From NCBI GenBank assembly GCA_018222585.1, contig JAAFAB010000006.1, positions 186,001 to 250,000 on the forward strand: a DNA stretch of 64,000 bases, in the 5' to 3' direction. The position numbers and the translations under genes are program-made. Below the pieces are notes generated by a model. It did no database searches, was not told the origin of the DNA, and saw only the letters and a program-made list of their open reading frames with translations. The DNA is from Paracoccaceae bacterium (GTDB lineage: Bacteria; Pseudomonadota; Alphaproteobacteria; Rhodobacterales; Rhodobacteraceae). This document shows, piece by piece, positions 11,220 to 19,025 of the stretch (its first letter is position 1; each line of letters begins with the position of its first letter).

Positions 11220-11711
11220 ATGACGTGCCGCATCCTGCTTCATTCGATCAACGGGCGGACCCGGAAGGTCGGCGAGGAGCTGGCCTGGGAACTGGGCGCG
11301 CAGCTTCACGAAATCGATATCGACACCCCCGAGCACAGCCTTGCCGGGCGCCTGATGACACGCCTTTCCTCGCTGGTGGCCCGCAGCCTGTCGATCGCCG
11401 TGCCCGACCAGCCCTGGCAGCGCAGCGACCTGCTGATCCTGGGCGCGCCCGTCGGCAACGGACGCGCCGCCCGCCCCCTGCGGCAATGGCTGGAAAGCCA
11501 CCCCGACCTGCCGGCCAGGGTGGCGCTGCTGCTGACCTCGGACGAGGCCGACTACCCCGCGCAGGCGGTCGAGGACCTGACCACGCTCACCGGCCGCAAG
11601 CCTGTCGCCGTGCTGCATGTCAGCGACAGGGATATCAGCCACGGCACATGGAAGGGCCGGCTGGAGCATTTCCTCGACCAGTGCGTCGTGCGCTACCGCA
11701 ACTCCGCCTAG
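11220..11711 (+). CDS. flavodoxin-like protein
   Basis: This 163-aa protein starts at 11220, just after a GGGGG-rich ribosome site; a longer in-frame start exists but adds a low-complexity, Arg/Gly-rich leader. RILLHSINGRTRKVGEEL matches the first strand and phosphate-binding loop of flavodoxins, where T/S-x-T-G-x-T-x-x-V is usual. DLLILGAPVGNGRAA and VALLLTSDE follow the expected alternating strand/helix pattern. The phosphate loop is not a perfect flavodoxin match, so FMN binding is inferred. Its stop codon overlaps that of the convergent glutamate dehydrogenase gene by 4 bases. The partner reductase is not identifiable. Confidence 0.6.
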   Translation: MTCRILLHSINGRTRKVGEELAWELGAQLHEIDIDTPEHSLAGRLMTRLSSLVARSLSIAVPDQPWQRSDLLILGAPVGNGRAARPLRQWLESHPDLPARVALLLTSDEADYPAQAVEDLTTLTGRKPVAVLHVSDRDISHGTWKGRLEHFLDQCVVRYRNSA

Positions 11712-13138
11712 AGCCCCTTGGCGCGGTAGCTCCCGGCGACCCGGCCGATGGCCACGAGGAACCCCGCCATGCGCAGATCCTCGACATCACTGCGGTCGTG
11801 CCAGATCTCGCGCATCGACTGGAAGGCGGTCCGCATCGTGTCGTCCAGGCCCGAGCGCACCAGCTCCAGCTCTCCCGCGCCGCGCAGGTACTTGTCCTTG
11901 AACCCGGGAGAGAGCTGCCAGCCGATGCCGGTATCCGACGAGAGACGCTCGAGTTCATCCACGAGCAGCTGGTGGCGCGCCTCTTCCTGGCGCCGTTGCA
12001 TCCGGCCAAAGCGGATGTGACTGAGGTTCTTCACCCATTCGAAGTACGAGACCGTGACGCCGCCAGCGTTGGCATAGAGGTCGGGGATGATCACCGTGCC
12101 CTTCTTGCGCAGCACCTCGTCGGCACCGAAGGTGATCGGCCCGTTGGCGGCCTCGATGATCAGCGGCGCCTTGATCCGGTCGGCGTTGGAGAGGTTGATC
12201 ACCCCTTCCAGAGCGGCCGGGATCAGGATGTCACACTCTTCTTCCAGCAGCGCCGCGCCATCTTCGACATAGGTGGCGTCCGGGTAGCCGGCGACACCGC
12301 CGTGGCTGGCGATCCAGTCGTGCACCGCGTGCACGTTGATGCCCGCCTCGCTGTAGAGCGCGCCGTCCCGCTCGATCACCGCGATGATCGTCGCGCCATC
12401 CTCTTCCTGCAGGAACTGCGCCGCGTGATACCCCACGTTGCCCAGCCCCTGCACGATCACCCGCTTGCCATCGAGAGAGCCAGAGAGCCCGGCCCGCTTC
12501 ACGTCCGCCGGTTCGCGGAAGAATTCGCGCAGGGCATATTGCACGCCGCGACCCGTCGCCTCGACCCGGCCGGCAATACCGCCTGCGTTCAGGGGCTTGC
12601 CGGTCACGCAGGCGCGCGCATTGATGTCGGTGGTGTTCATCCGCGCATACTGGTCGGCCATCCAGGCCATCTCGCGCTCGCCCGTACCCATGTCGGGGGC
12701 GGGCACGTTCTGGGCCGGGTTGATCATGTCGCGCTTGATCAGCTCGTAGGCGAAGCGGCGGGTGATCAGCTCAAGCTCCTGGTCGTCGTAGTCCCGCGGA
12801 TCGATGCAGAGCCCGCCCTTGGAGCCACCGAAAGGTGCCTCGACCAGCGCGCACTTGTAGGTCATCAGCGCCGCCAGGGCCTCGACCTCGTCCTGGTCGA
12901 CATTGGGGGCATAGCGGATCCCGCCCTTGACCGGCTCCATGTGCTCGGAGTGGACCGAGCGGTATCCGGTGAAGGTCTGGATCTGGCCCCGCAGGCGGAC
13001 ACCGAAGCGCACTGTGTAAGTGGAATTGCAGACGCGGATCTTTTCCTCCAGCCCCGGGGGCAGATCCATCATTGCCACGGCGCGGTTGAACATCAGGTCA
13101 ACGGAGCGGCGGAAACCCGGTTCCTTGATCGGTTGCAT
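11708..13138 (-). CDS. gdhA: glutamate dehydrogenase (Glu/Leu/Phe/Val dehydrogenase family)
   Basis: This 476-aa protein interconverts glutamate and 2-oxoglutarate plus ammonium. The substrate domain has KGGIRY and the catalytic lysine in EAPFGGSKGGLCIDP. The nucleotide-binding domain follows with KRVIVQGLGNVGYHAAQF. The ending PDLYANAGGVTVSYFEWVKNL is the family signature. The GLGNVG form with a downstream acidic residue suggests NAD preference, but this is weak evidence. The ATG at 13138 has GGGAGG upstream. The gene stands alone and is convergent with the flavodoxin-like gene, with a 4-base overlap at the stop codons. Confidence 0.95.
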   Translation of the reverse strand: MQPIKEPGFRRSVDLMFNRAVAMMDLPPGLEEKIRVCNSTYTVRFGVRLRGQIQTFTGYRSVHSEHMEPVKGGIRYAPNVDQDEVEALAALMTYKCALVEAPFGGSKGGLCIDPRDYDDQELELITRRFAYELIKRDMINPAQNVPAPDMGTGEREMAWMADQYARMNTTDINARACVTGKPLNAGGIAGRVEATGRGVQYALREFFREPADVKRAGLSGSLDGKRVIVQGLGNVGYHAAQFLQEEDGATIIAVIERDGALYSEAGINVHAVHDWIASHGGVAGYPDATYVEDGAALLEEECDILIPAALEGVINLSNADRIKAPLIIEAANGPITFGADEVLRKKGTVIIPDLYANAGGVTVSYFEWVKNLSHIRFGRMQRRQEEARHQLLVDELERLSSDTGIGWQLSPGFKDKYLRGAGELELVRSGLDDTMRTAFQSMREIWHDRSDVEDLRMAGFLVAIGRVAGSYRAKGL

Positions 13139-13519
13139 TGCTATCCTCCCGGTTTTGGCGGCAGGCCGGGCGGGCCTGCCAGACCCCTGCGAACATGGCG
13201 CAGATTCTTGACCTGTCCATTAATGCGCCTCCTGCTTAGCCGTCGGAGGTGCGGCGCGAAACCCCCGGCCCCGGGTGCCTGCGGCATCCGCTTGCCGACC
13301 GCCGGCGCAATACCGGCGCGAAGCGGGTCCACCAACGGACCACCAGCCCCCCCGGCGCAAGAGACCACCGGGTGACGCAAGATGCCGGGCAGAAAAGACG
13401 AATCTGCGGCAGCTCTCCCCGATCACGCCCAATTTCCGCCGTTTTCGGCCCCTAGAAACTGCAGGGATCAGAAGCGCCAACCATGTGCCACGAGAGCCCT
13501 GGCGCGGGTAGGGAAACCG
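13139..13519. other. 381-bp intergenic region between divergent gdhA and the TadG-like gene
   Basis: This gap must hold the promoters for leftward gdhA and the rightward TadG/TadE-like operon. No credible ORF with a ribosome site is present. The right half, from 13436, is less GC-rich, as expected for a promoter. No recognisable operator, tRNA or conserved RNA motif was seen. Confidence 0.6.
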
Positions 13520-14938
13520 ATGATGAGTACGCATGGAACAGATCGCAGCCGCCGTCCGTTGACGCCGAGGTTGCGCCGCCGCCTGAGCAGCTTTGCCCGC
13601 TCGGAATCCGGTGCCATGCTGCCGCTGATCGTGTTCTTCCTGCTGATTACCCTCATTCTCGGCGGCATGGGCGTCGATTTCATGCGGCACGAGATGGAGC
13701 GCACCAAGCTGCAGACCGTGCTGGATCGCGCGGTGCTGGCCGCCGCGAACACCCGCAACGACCTGGACCCCGAATCGGTGGTGCGCGACTATTTCGCCAA
13801 GGCCAACATGACCGACTACCTGAAGTCGGTGACGGTCGACGCGGGCTCGGGCTACCGGACGGTTTCGGTTTCGGCCAAGAACCCGATGAAGACCCAGTTC
13901 CTCGGCCCGCTCGGGTTCCCGACCCTCGATGTCACCGTCTCGGGCACCGCCGAGGAAAGCATCGGCGACGCCGAGGTCTCCCTGGTGCTCGACATCTCGG
14001 GCTCGATGGGCAGCAACCGCCGGATCAGCAACATGCGCTCCGCCGCGCAGGACTTCATCGACACGGTGATCACCGAGGACCAGACCAACACGGTCTCGGT
14101 CTCGATCGTGCCCTACACCAGCCAGGTCAACGCCGGGCCCGAGATCATGAGCCGCCTCAACGTGCAGCCGCTGCAGGGCTATGCCCATTGCATCGAGTTC
14201 GAGCCGGAGGATTTCGACACCACCGAGATCACCACCACCAAGCCCTACCAGCAATTCGCCTTCTTCTCCTCCGCCTCCTCCAGCTCCAGCGGCCGGATCA
14301 ACGATCCGGGCTGCCCGGACCGCAGCTACGAGCGGATCACCGCCTTCAGCCAGAACGCCTGGGCGCTGAAGTCCCAGATCAGCAACATGCAGGCCCGTCA
14401 GAACACCTCGATCCACCTCGGCATGAAATGGGCCGCCGCCTTGCTGGATCCCGCATTCCAGCCTGTCGTCGCCGACATGGTCGATGACGGCCTGATCGAC
14501 GCCGCCTTCGACGGCCGTCCGCAGAACTGGGGCGCCGGGGCGCTGAAGGCCATCGTGCTGATGACCGACGGCGAGAACGTGCAGACCACCCGCCTAAAGA
14601 ACCAGGTCTACGAGACCCCCGACATGCGCTATTTCTGGAGCCGCAACCGCCTGGGCTGGCTGGAGGGCTACATGAACTCCAGCATCGACAACCAGTTTTC
14701 GGAAGTTGCCTATAGTGCCAGCGCAGGCGACTACTACCTGCAGAAAGTCTGTTCGGCGGCCAAGGCCAAGGGGATCATCGTCTATACCATCGGCTTCGAG
14801 GTCAGCAATCACGGGGCATCGGAGATGGAGGATTGCGCCTCCTCCGCGGCGCACTTCTACCGCGTCGAGGGCATCGAGATCTCGGAAGCCTTCGAGTCCA
14901 TTGCCCGTCAGCTCAACGCGCTGCACCTGACCAATTGA
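13520..14938 (+). CDS. TadG-like pilus-assembly protein with von Willebrand factor A domain
   Basis: This 472-aa protein starts at the tandem ATGs at 13520/13523; an earlier in-frame ATG at 13382 lacks a ribosome site. Residues about 15-60 carry the TadG/TadE-type head (FARSESGAMLPLIVFF), one transmembrane helix and the conserved GVDFMRHEM. A vWA domain follows: the MIDAS motif DISGS begins the SLVLDISGSMGS segment, and VLMTDGEN supplies the second conserved Asp. TadG-like proteins are exported proteins of the Flp/Tad pilus system. Here the TVE motif of true TadE pseudopilins is replaced by AMLPL, so prepilin-type cleavage is doubtful. It is first in a three-gene unit overlapping the next start by 1 base. 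Confidence 0.85.
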   Translation: MMSTHGTDRSRRPLTPRLRRRLSSFARSESGAMLPLIVFFLLITLILGGMGVDFMRHEMERTKLQTVLDRAVLAAANTRNDLDPESVVRDYFAKANMTDYLKSVTVDAGSGYRTVSVSAKNPMKTQFLGPLGFPTLDVTVSGTAEESIGDAEVSLVLDISGSMGSNRRISNMRSAAQDFIDTVITEDQTNTVSVSIVPYTSQVNAGPEIMSRLNVQPLQGYAHCIEFEPEDFDTTEITTTKPYQQFAFFSSASSSSSGRINDPGCPDRSYERITAFSQNAWALKSQISNMQARQNTSIHLGMKWAAALLDPAFQPVVADMVDDGLIDAAFDGRPQNWGAGALKAIVLMTDGENVQTTRLKNQVYETPDMRYFWSRNRLGWLEGYMNSSIDNQFSEVAYSASAGDYYLQKVCSAAKAKGIIVYTIGFEVSNHGASEMEDCASSAAHFYRVEGIEISEAFESIARQLNALHLTN

Positions 14939-15468
14939 TGAAGCGGCTGCATCATATCCTGCGGCGCTTCGCGGCGGATGAAGGGGGGAATGTCACGGTC
15001 GAATTCGTGATCCTCTTCCCGATCATCCTGACGATGTTCCTGTCGACGGTCGAGCTGGGTATGCTGACGGTGCGCCAGACCATGCTTGAACGCGGGCTGA
15101 ACCTGGCGGTGCGTGACCTGCAGATCGGCCTGACACCGAATATCGATCACGACTCCATCAAGGAGGTGATCTGCGACAACGCCGGCCTGCTGCCCGACTG
15201 CGACAACGCGCTGAAACTTGAGATGATGCCGATCGACCTGCGCCACTATACCAGTATGCCCAACGACCTTGACTGCGTCGACCGCTCGGAGGAGGTGAAC
15301 CCGGTGCGCCGTTTCACCAACGGCCAGGCGAACGAGCTGATGCTGCTGCGCGCCTGCCTGAAGTTCGAGCCGATCTTTCCCAATGTCGGACTGGGGCGCA
15401 ACTTCGGCAAGGATGGCAACGGCGACGCGATCATGTTCGCGGTCTCAGCCTTCGTGAACGAACCATGA
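14938..15468 (+). CDS. TadE-family pseudopilin-like protein
   Basis: This 176-aa protein overlaps the upstream stop in TGATG, implying translational coupling. The N-terminus reads FAADEGGNVTVEFVILFPII. A prepilin peptidase cut after the second Gly would put Glu at +5 followed by a hydrophobic helix, the TadE/TadF rule. The rest is a soluble domain with four cysteines (including VICDNAGLLPDC and LDCVD), consistent with a periplasmic fold. It probably acts with its neighbours in a Tad-like surface structure. The ATPase (TadA), secretin and prepilin peptidase genes are not in this window. Confidence 0.85.
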   Translation: MKRLHHILRRFAADEGGNVTVEFVILFPIILTMFLSTVELGMLTVRQTMLERGLNLAVRDLQIGLTPNIDHDSIKEVICDNAGLLPDCDNALKLEMMPIDLRHYTSMPNDLDCVDRSEEVNPVRRFTNGQANELMLLRACLKFEPIFPNVGLGRNFGKDGNGDAIMFAVSAFVNEP

Positions 15469-16019
15469 GCCTGCTGAAACGTCATATCCGCCGCTTCGCA
15501 GGCGATGAATCCGGTGTGATCACGGTCGAGTTCCTGATCCTCTTCCCGCTGCTGGTCTGGGCCTACATGGCGATGTTCGTCTTCTTCGACATGTTGCGGG
15601 CCACGGCGCAGCACCAGAAGACGGCCTATGTGATCTCCGACATGCTCTCACGCGAGACTGCCGACATCACCCCGACCTACATCGACAATTCCAAGAAGCT
15701 TTTCGACTTCATGATGCGGGTGGATCGCAACAATGCCCTGCGCGTCAGCTCGATCGGCTACAACGAGGAGGACGAGGTCTACGAAATCGTCTGGTCCCAG
15801 GCACGAGGGGGCAAGCAGCCCTTGCGGAACAGGGACATCCGCCGCTGGGACGACCGCCTGCCGGTGCTCGCCGATCTGGATGAGCTGATCCTGGTGGAAA
15901 CCTGGTACGACTACGAGATCGGCTTTGCCCAGGTCGAGCTTGACGATCTGCATCTGCACAGTTTCGTCTACACCCGCCCACGCTTCGCCGCCAAGCTCGG
16001 GTTCGACGCCAACGGTTAA
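15465..16019 (+). CDS. TadE-family pseudopilin-like protein
   Basis: This 184-aa protein overlaps the previous gene by 4 bases (ATGA). Its head, FAGDESGVITVEFLILFPLL, keeps the Gly-x4-Glu arrangement expected for prepilin-type processing and one transmembrane helix. The C-terminal part has no cysteines and contains paired tyrosines and arginines without a recognised motif. It is a paralogue of the gene before it and ends the three-gene unit. Its stop codon overlaps that of the leftward membrane-protein gene by 4 bases. Confidence 0.85.
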   Translation: MSLLKRHIRRFAGDESGVITVEFLILFPLLVWAYMAMFVFFDMLRATAQHQKTAYVISDMLSRETADITPTYIDNSKKLFDFMMRVDRNNALRVSSIGYNEEDEVYEIVWSQARGGKQPLRNRDIRRWDDRLPVLADLDELILVETWYDYEIGFAQVELDDLHLHSFVYTRPRFAAKLGFDANG

Positions 16020-16504
16020 TCCTGGACCTGGTCCCGACGGGCCAGGTGCAGCGCCAGCGCATCGGCCATATACTTGGCCTCGGCGCCACGCACCAAACCG
16101 CCGACCCCCAGACGCCGCCCGAATTGCCAGTAGAGCCCGGGCCGGAACCGCCGTGGCCCGCGCGTGGCCAGCTTCAGCAGGAACCCGTTCGAGGGCTTGA
16201 AGGCGAAGAGGCCGCGATCCACCGCCGCGATCTGCGCCATATCGGCCAGCATCGGGCCGCCCTCCTCGAAAAGCCCCTCGGTGGTCAGCACCAGCACCTG
16301 TTGGCTGGCCTTGAGAAGCCGCCAGGCTACCAGCCCGGCAAGGGCCGCCAGCACCAGCAGCAGCAGCCGCAGACCGAAGGGCGCGGGCGCCGGGTTGAAG
16401 GCAAGCCAGGCCAGGGCGAGGGCCAGGCCGCCGGTCACCGCCAGACCAACGACACGCCGGGCACTGCCGATGCCAAGCCTTGCCAGTTCCATGCTCTCGG
16501 TCAT
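16016..16504 (-). CDS. conserved hypothetical membrane protein
   Basis: This 162-aa protein has two hydrophobic helices at about residues 18-38 and 43-62, separated by a short loop, followed by a soluble domain rich in Arg and Gly. The ATG at 16504 is preceded by a GGAAGGG site. The soluble part contains QQVLVLTTEGLFEEGG and RRFRPGLYWQFGRRLGVGG, reminiscent of small PH-like membrane-associated domains, but no family can be named securely. It is convergent with the TadE-like gene. Confidence 0.65.
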   Translation of the reverse strand: MTESMELARLGIGSARRVVGLAVTGGLALALAWLAFNPAPAPFGLRLLLLVLAALAGLVAWRLLKASQQVLVLTTEGLFEEGGPMLADMAQIAAVDRGLFAFKPSNGFLLKLATRGPRRFRPGLYWQFGRRLGVGGLVRGAEAKYMADALALHLARRDQVQD

Positions 16505-16608
16505 TGCCTGCCCTTCCGCTGTCCTGCGTGATCGCTTCTAAGGGGCAAAGTCGCGGAAGGCGAGGCCCGACCGATGCCCGGGACGGGCGAAACGCACCGG
16601 ATGTCCGC

Positions 16609-17196
16609 CTAGCCCGCCACCAGGCGGCGCACCATTTCCCAGTAGATCTCCTCGACCTCGCCCAGGCTCAGCCCGCCGCTGTCGCGGAACCAGGTGGTGA
16701 TGCCGGTCAGCATGGCGATGATCGCCCGCGTCGCCACACGCGCATCGGCCATCCGCATCGAGCCGTCGGCCTGCCCCGCCTCCAGGATCATCCGCAACCG
16801 GGTCTCGTAGGCCTGTCGCTGTTCCTCCAGCAGGGCGAAATTCGCCGCATCGAGGTTGCGCAGCTCCATGTAGGAGATGAAGACCGCCTCGGGCCGCGCC
16901 GCGTGATGGCGGATGTGGAAGCGGGTGAAGCCCTCCAGCGCCGCCAGCGGCGCATGGGAAAGATCCTCGGCCGCCACGGCCTGCAGCAGTTCGGTCATAT
17001 GCTCGGAGAGCAGTTGGAACAGCAGCGCCTGCTTGTCGGGTATGTGGTTGTAGAGCGCGCCGACCTGCACCCCGACCTCGGCCGCGATCTGGCGCATCGA
17101 GACGGCCGCATAGCCGTGCCGCGCGAACAGATGCAGCGCGGCATGGCGCATCCTCTGGGCCGTATCGGGGGGCGGGGCGGGCTCGGTCATGGTCAT
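16609..17196 (-). CDS. TetR-family transcriptional regulator
   Basis: This 195-aa protein has an N-terminal TetR helix-turn-helix at about residues 14-60, in the segment AALHLFARHGYAAVSMRQIA followed by GVQVGALYNHIPDKQALL. The remainder is an all-helical ligand and dimerisation domain. The start could be either of two ATGs (17196 or 17190). TetR proteins usually repress a nearby target. Here the divergent neighbour is the small lipoprotein gene at 17286, 90 bp away, making it the first candidate. The ligand is unknown. Confidence 0.9.
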   Translation of the reverse strand: MTMTEPAPPPDTAQRMRHAALHLFARHGYAAVSMRQIAAEVGVQVGALYNHIPDKQALLFQLLSEHMTELLQAVAAEDLSHAPLAALEGFTRFHIRHHAARPEAVFISYMELRNLDAANFALLEEQRQAYETRLRMILEAGQADGSMRMADARVATRAIIAMLTGITTWFRDSGGLSLGEVEEIYWEMVRRLVAG

Positions 17197-17285
17197 CGGA
17201 CCTTTCTAGCGCGGCAAATGGCTTCGGCAAAGAGGGCTTGCGGCCGGGGCTTGCCAAGGTCGGCGCCCTGGGGCACTTCTGGGCC

Positions 17286-17552
17286 ATGATGTCCTGCGCC
17301 CGCCCTCTTCGCCCTGCTGCGCTGCTGCTGCTGACCGTGCTGGCCGCGGGCTGCACGCGGCCGCCGCTGCCCGACAGCGCCGCCGCGGCCGCCGAAGGCC
17401 CCTATCCCGAACTGGTCCCGGCCGGGCGGATCTTGGTAGGATCAGGGGAGACCCCGCGCATCGACGAGACCTCCGAGTCCGATCTGGCCGCCCGCGCCGC
17501 CCTGCTGCGCCGCCGGGCCGAGGCCCTGCGCGCCCGGGAATTCGACACCTAG
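17286..17552 (+). CDS. small predicted lipoprotein
   Basis: This 88-aa protein starts at the ATG at 17286 (or the adjacent one at 17289). Residues 5-22 are hydrophobic and end in a lipobox, VLAAGC, so the mature protein should begin at the lipidated Cys. The remainder is short, Ala-rich, and ends in an Arg/Ala-rich helix (LLRRRAEALRAREFDT). It has no recognised domain. It lies directly upstream of the hom leader hairpin in the same direction, and similar small lipoproteins are common in Rhodobacterales. Confidence 0.65.
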   Translation: MMSCARPLRPAALLLLTVLAAGCTRPPLPDSAAAAAEGPYPELVPAGRILVGSGETPRIDETSESDLAARAALLRRRAEALRAREFDT

Positions 17553-17582
17553 GCCGCATTCCCGCGCGGGCGCGCAGAGTCG

Positions 17583-17622
17583 CGTTGCAAGGGACCTGCG
17601 AAGGCGGTAGGCCCTTGCAACG
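17583..17622 (+). promoter_or_regulatory. strong leader stem-loop upstream of hom
   Basis: CGTTGCAAGGG (17583-17593) and CCT (17595-17597) pair with AGG and CCCTTGCAACG (17609-17622). This gives a 14-bp stem with one bulged A and an 11-base loop. The stem is 31 bases before the hom start codon and no T-run follows, so it is unlikely to be a simple terminator. It could be an operator or a cis-acting RNA control of hom, or a 3' end stabiliser for the upstream lipoprotein mRNA. Confidence 0.5.
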
Positions 17623-17653
17623 GAAATCCCGCGACGAAATTCGGAGTCATCCC

Positions 17654-18970
17654 ATGAGCCTGTCCAAGCGCCCCGACCCCCAAAAAGCAGGCCCCCTGCG
17701 ACTGGGGATTGCCGGCCTCGGCACCGTCGGCATCGGCGTGCTGAAGATCCTGCGCAAGGAGGCCGCGATGCTGACCGCCCGCACCGGGCGCGAGATCACC
17801 GTCACCGCCGTCTCGGCACGCAACCGGGCCAAGGATCGCGGCGTGCCGATGGACAGCTATGCCTGGGAAGACGACCCCGTGGTGCTGGCCACCCGCGACG
17901 ACGTGGACATCTTCGTGGAACTGATGGGCGGCTCGGACGGGCCGGCCAAGGCGGCGACCGAGGCCGCGCTGAATGCCGGCAAGGATGTGGTCACGGCCAA
18001 CAAGGCGATGCTGGCGATCCATGGTCAGGAACTGGCCGAGCTGGCCGAGTCCAGGGGCCGCGTGATCCGCTTCGAAGCCGCCGTGGCCGGGGGCATCCCC
18101 GTCGTGAAGGCCCTGACCGAGGGCCTTGCGGGCAACAACATCACCCGCGTCATGGGCGTGATGAATGGCACCTGCAACTACATCCTGACGCGGATGGAGG
18201 CCACCGGCTCGGGCTACAATGCCCTGTTCGAGGAGGCCGCGAAACTGGGCTACCTGGAAGCCGATCCGAACCTCGACGTGGGCGGCATCGACGCCGGGCA
18301 CAAGCTGGCGCTCCTGGCCTCCGTGGCCTTCGGCACCCGCGTCGCCTTCGACAAGATGGAGCTGGAGGGCATCCAGCGCATCACGCTGGAAGACATCCGC
18401 GCCGCCGCCGACATGGGCTTCCGCATCAAGCTTCTGGGTGTGTCCCAGATGACCGGCCGCGGCCTGGAACAACGCATGGCGCCCTGCCTGGTGCCCGCGA
18501 CCTCTCCGCTGGGTCAGCTGGAGGGGGGCACCAACATGGTGGTGCTGGAAGGCGATGCCGTCGGTCAGATCGTGCTGCGCGGGGCAGGCGCAGGCGAAGG
18601 CCCGACGGCCTCGGCCGTGCTGTCGGACATCTGCGACGTTGCGCGCGGCTTCCGCCTGCCGGTCTTCGGCCAGCCGGCCGAGACCCTGCGCGAGACCAAT
18701 GGCGCCGTGTCGAATACCCCCGCCCCCTACTACCTGCGCCTGACCCTGCAGGACAAGCCGGGCGCGCTGGCCAAGGTGGCCTCGGTCCTGGGCGAGGCCG
18801 GCGTCTCGATCCACCGGATGCGCCAATACGACCACCAAGGCGCCGGCGCCCCGGTGCTGATCGTCACCCACAAGACGCCGCGCGCGGCGCTCGATATCGC
18901 CATCGCCGGCATGGCCGGTACCGGCGTGGTCGAAGGCGACCCGGTGGCGCTGCGCATCGAAACAGTCTGA
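17654..18970 (+). CDS. hom: homoserine dehydrogenase
   Basis: This 438-aa NAD(P)-dependent enzyme reduces aspartate semialdehyde to homoserine for threonine and methionine synthesis. The N-terminal Rossmann motif is RLGIAGLGTVGIGVLKIL (about residues 16-33). The catalytic core has NKAMLAIHG, FEAAVAGGIPVVKAL, and VMNGTCNYILTRM followed by LGYLEADPNLDVGGIDAGHK with the catalytic Asp and Lys. A C-terminal ACT domain (YYLRLTLQDKPGALAKVASVL) implies feedback control, typically by threonine. The chosen ATG has GGAG seven bases upstream; the longer in-frame start overlaps the leader hairpin. Confidence 0.97.
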   Translation: MSLSKRPDPQKAGPLRLGIAGLGTVGIGVLKILRKEAAMLTARTGREITVTAVSARNRAKDRGVPMDSYAWEDDPVVLATRDDVDIFVELMGGSDGPAKAATEAALNAGKDVVTANKAMLAIHGQELAELAESRGRVIRFEAAVAGGIPVVKALTEGLAGNNITRVMGVMNGTCNYILTRMEATGSGYNALFEEAAKLGYLEADPNLDVGGIDAGHKLALLASVAFGTRVAFDKMELEGIQRITLEDIRAAADMGFRIKLLGVSQMTGRGLEQRMAPCLVPATSPLGQLEGGTNMVVLEGDAVGQIVLRGAGAGEGPTASAVLSDICDVARGFRLPVFGQPAETLRETNGAVSNTPAPYYLRLTLQDKPGALAKVASVLGEAGVSIHRMRQYDHQGAGAPVLIVTHKTPRAALDIAIAGMAGTGVVEGDPVALRIETV

Positions 18971-18973
18971 TCG

Positions 18974-18999
18974 GAAGGGGGCGGCAGCGCCCCCTTTTC
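18974..18999 (+). terminator. rho-independent terminator of hom
   Basis: Just after the hom stop codon, GGGGGC and GCCCCC pair around a GGCA loop. The stem is preceded by AA and followed by TTTT, giving a compact intrinsic terminator. Confidence 0.85.
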
Positions 19000-19025
19000 C
19001 GTCCAAGGCCATCAAGGGCAAGCTC

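Noticed and set aside
13220-14416. A 398-codon minus-strand frame opposite the vWA gene
   Set aside because: The plus strand carries a clear vWA protein with membrane helix and MIDAS motif; the minus frame has no known domain.
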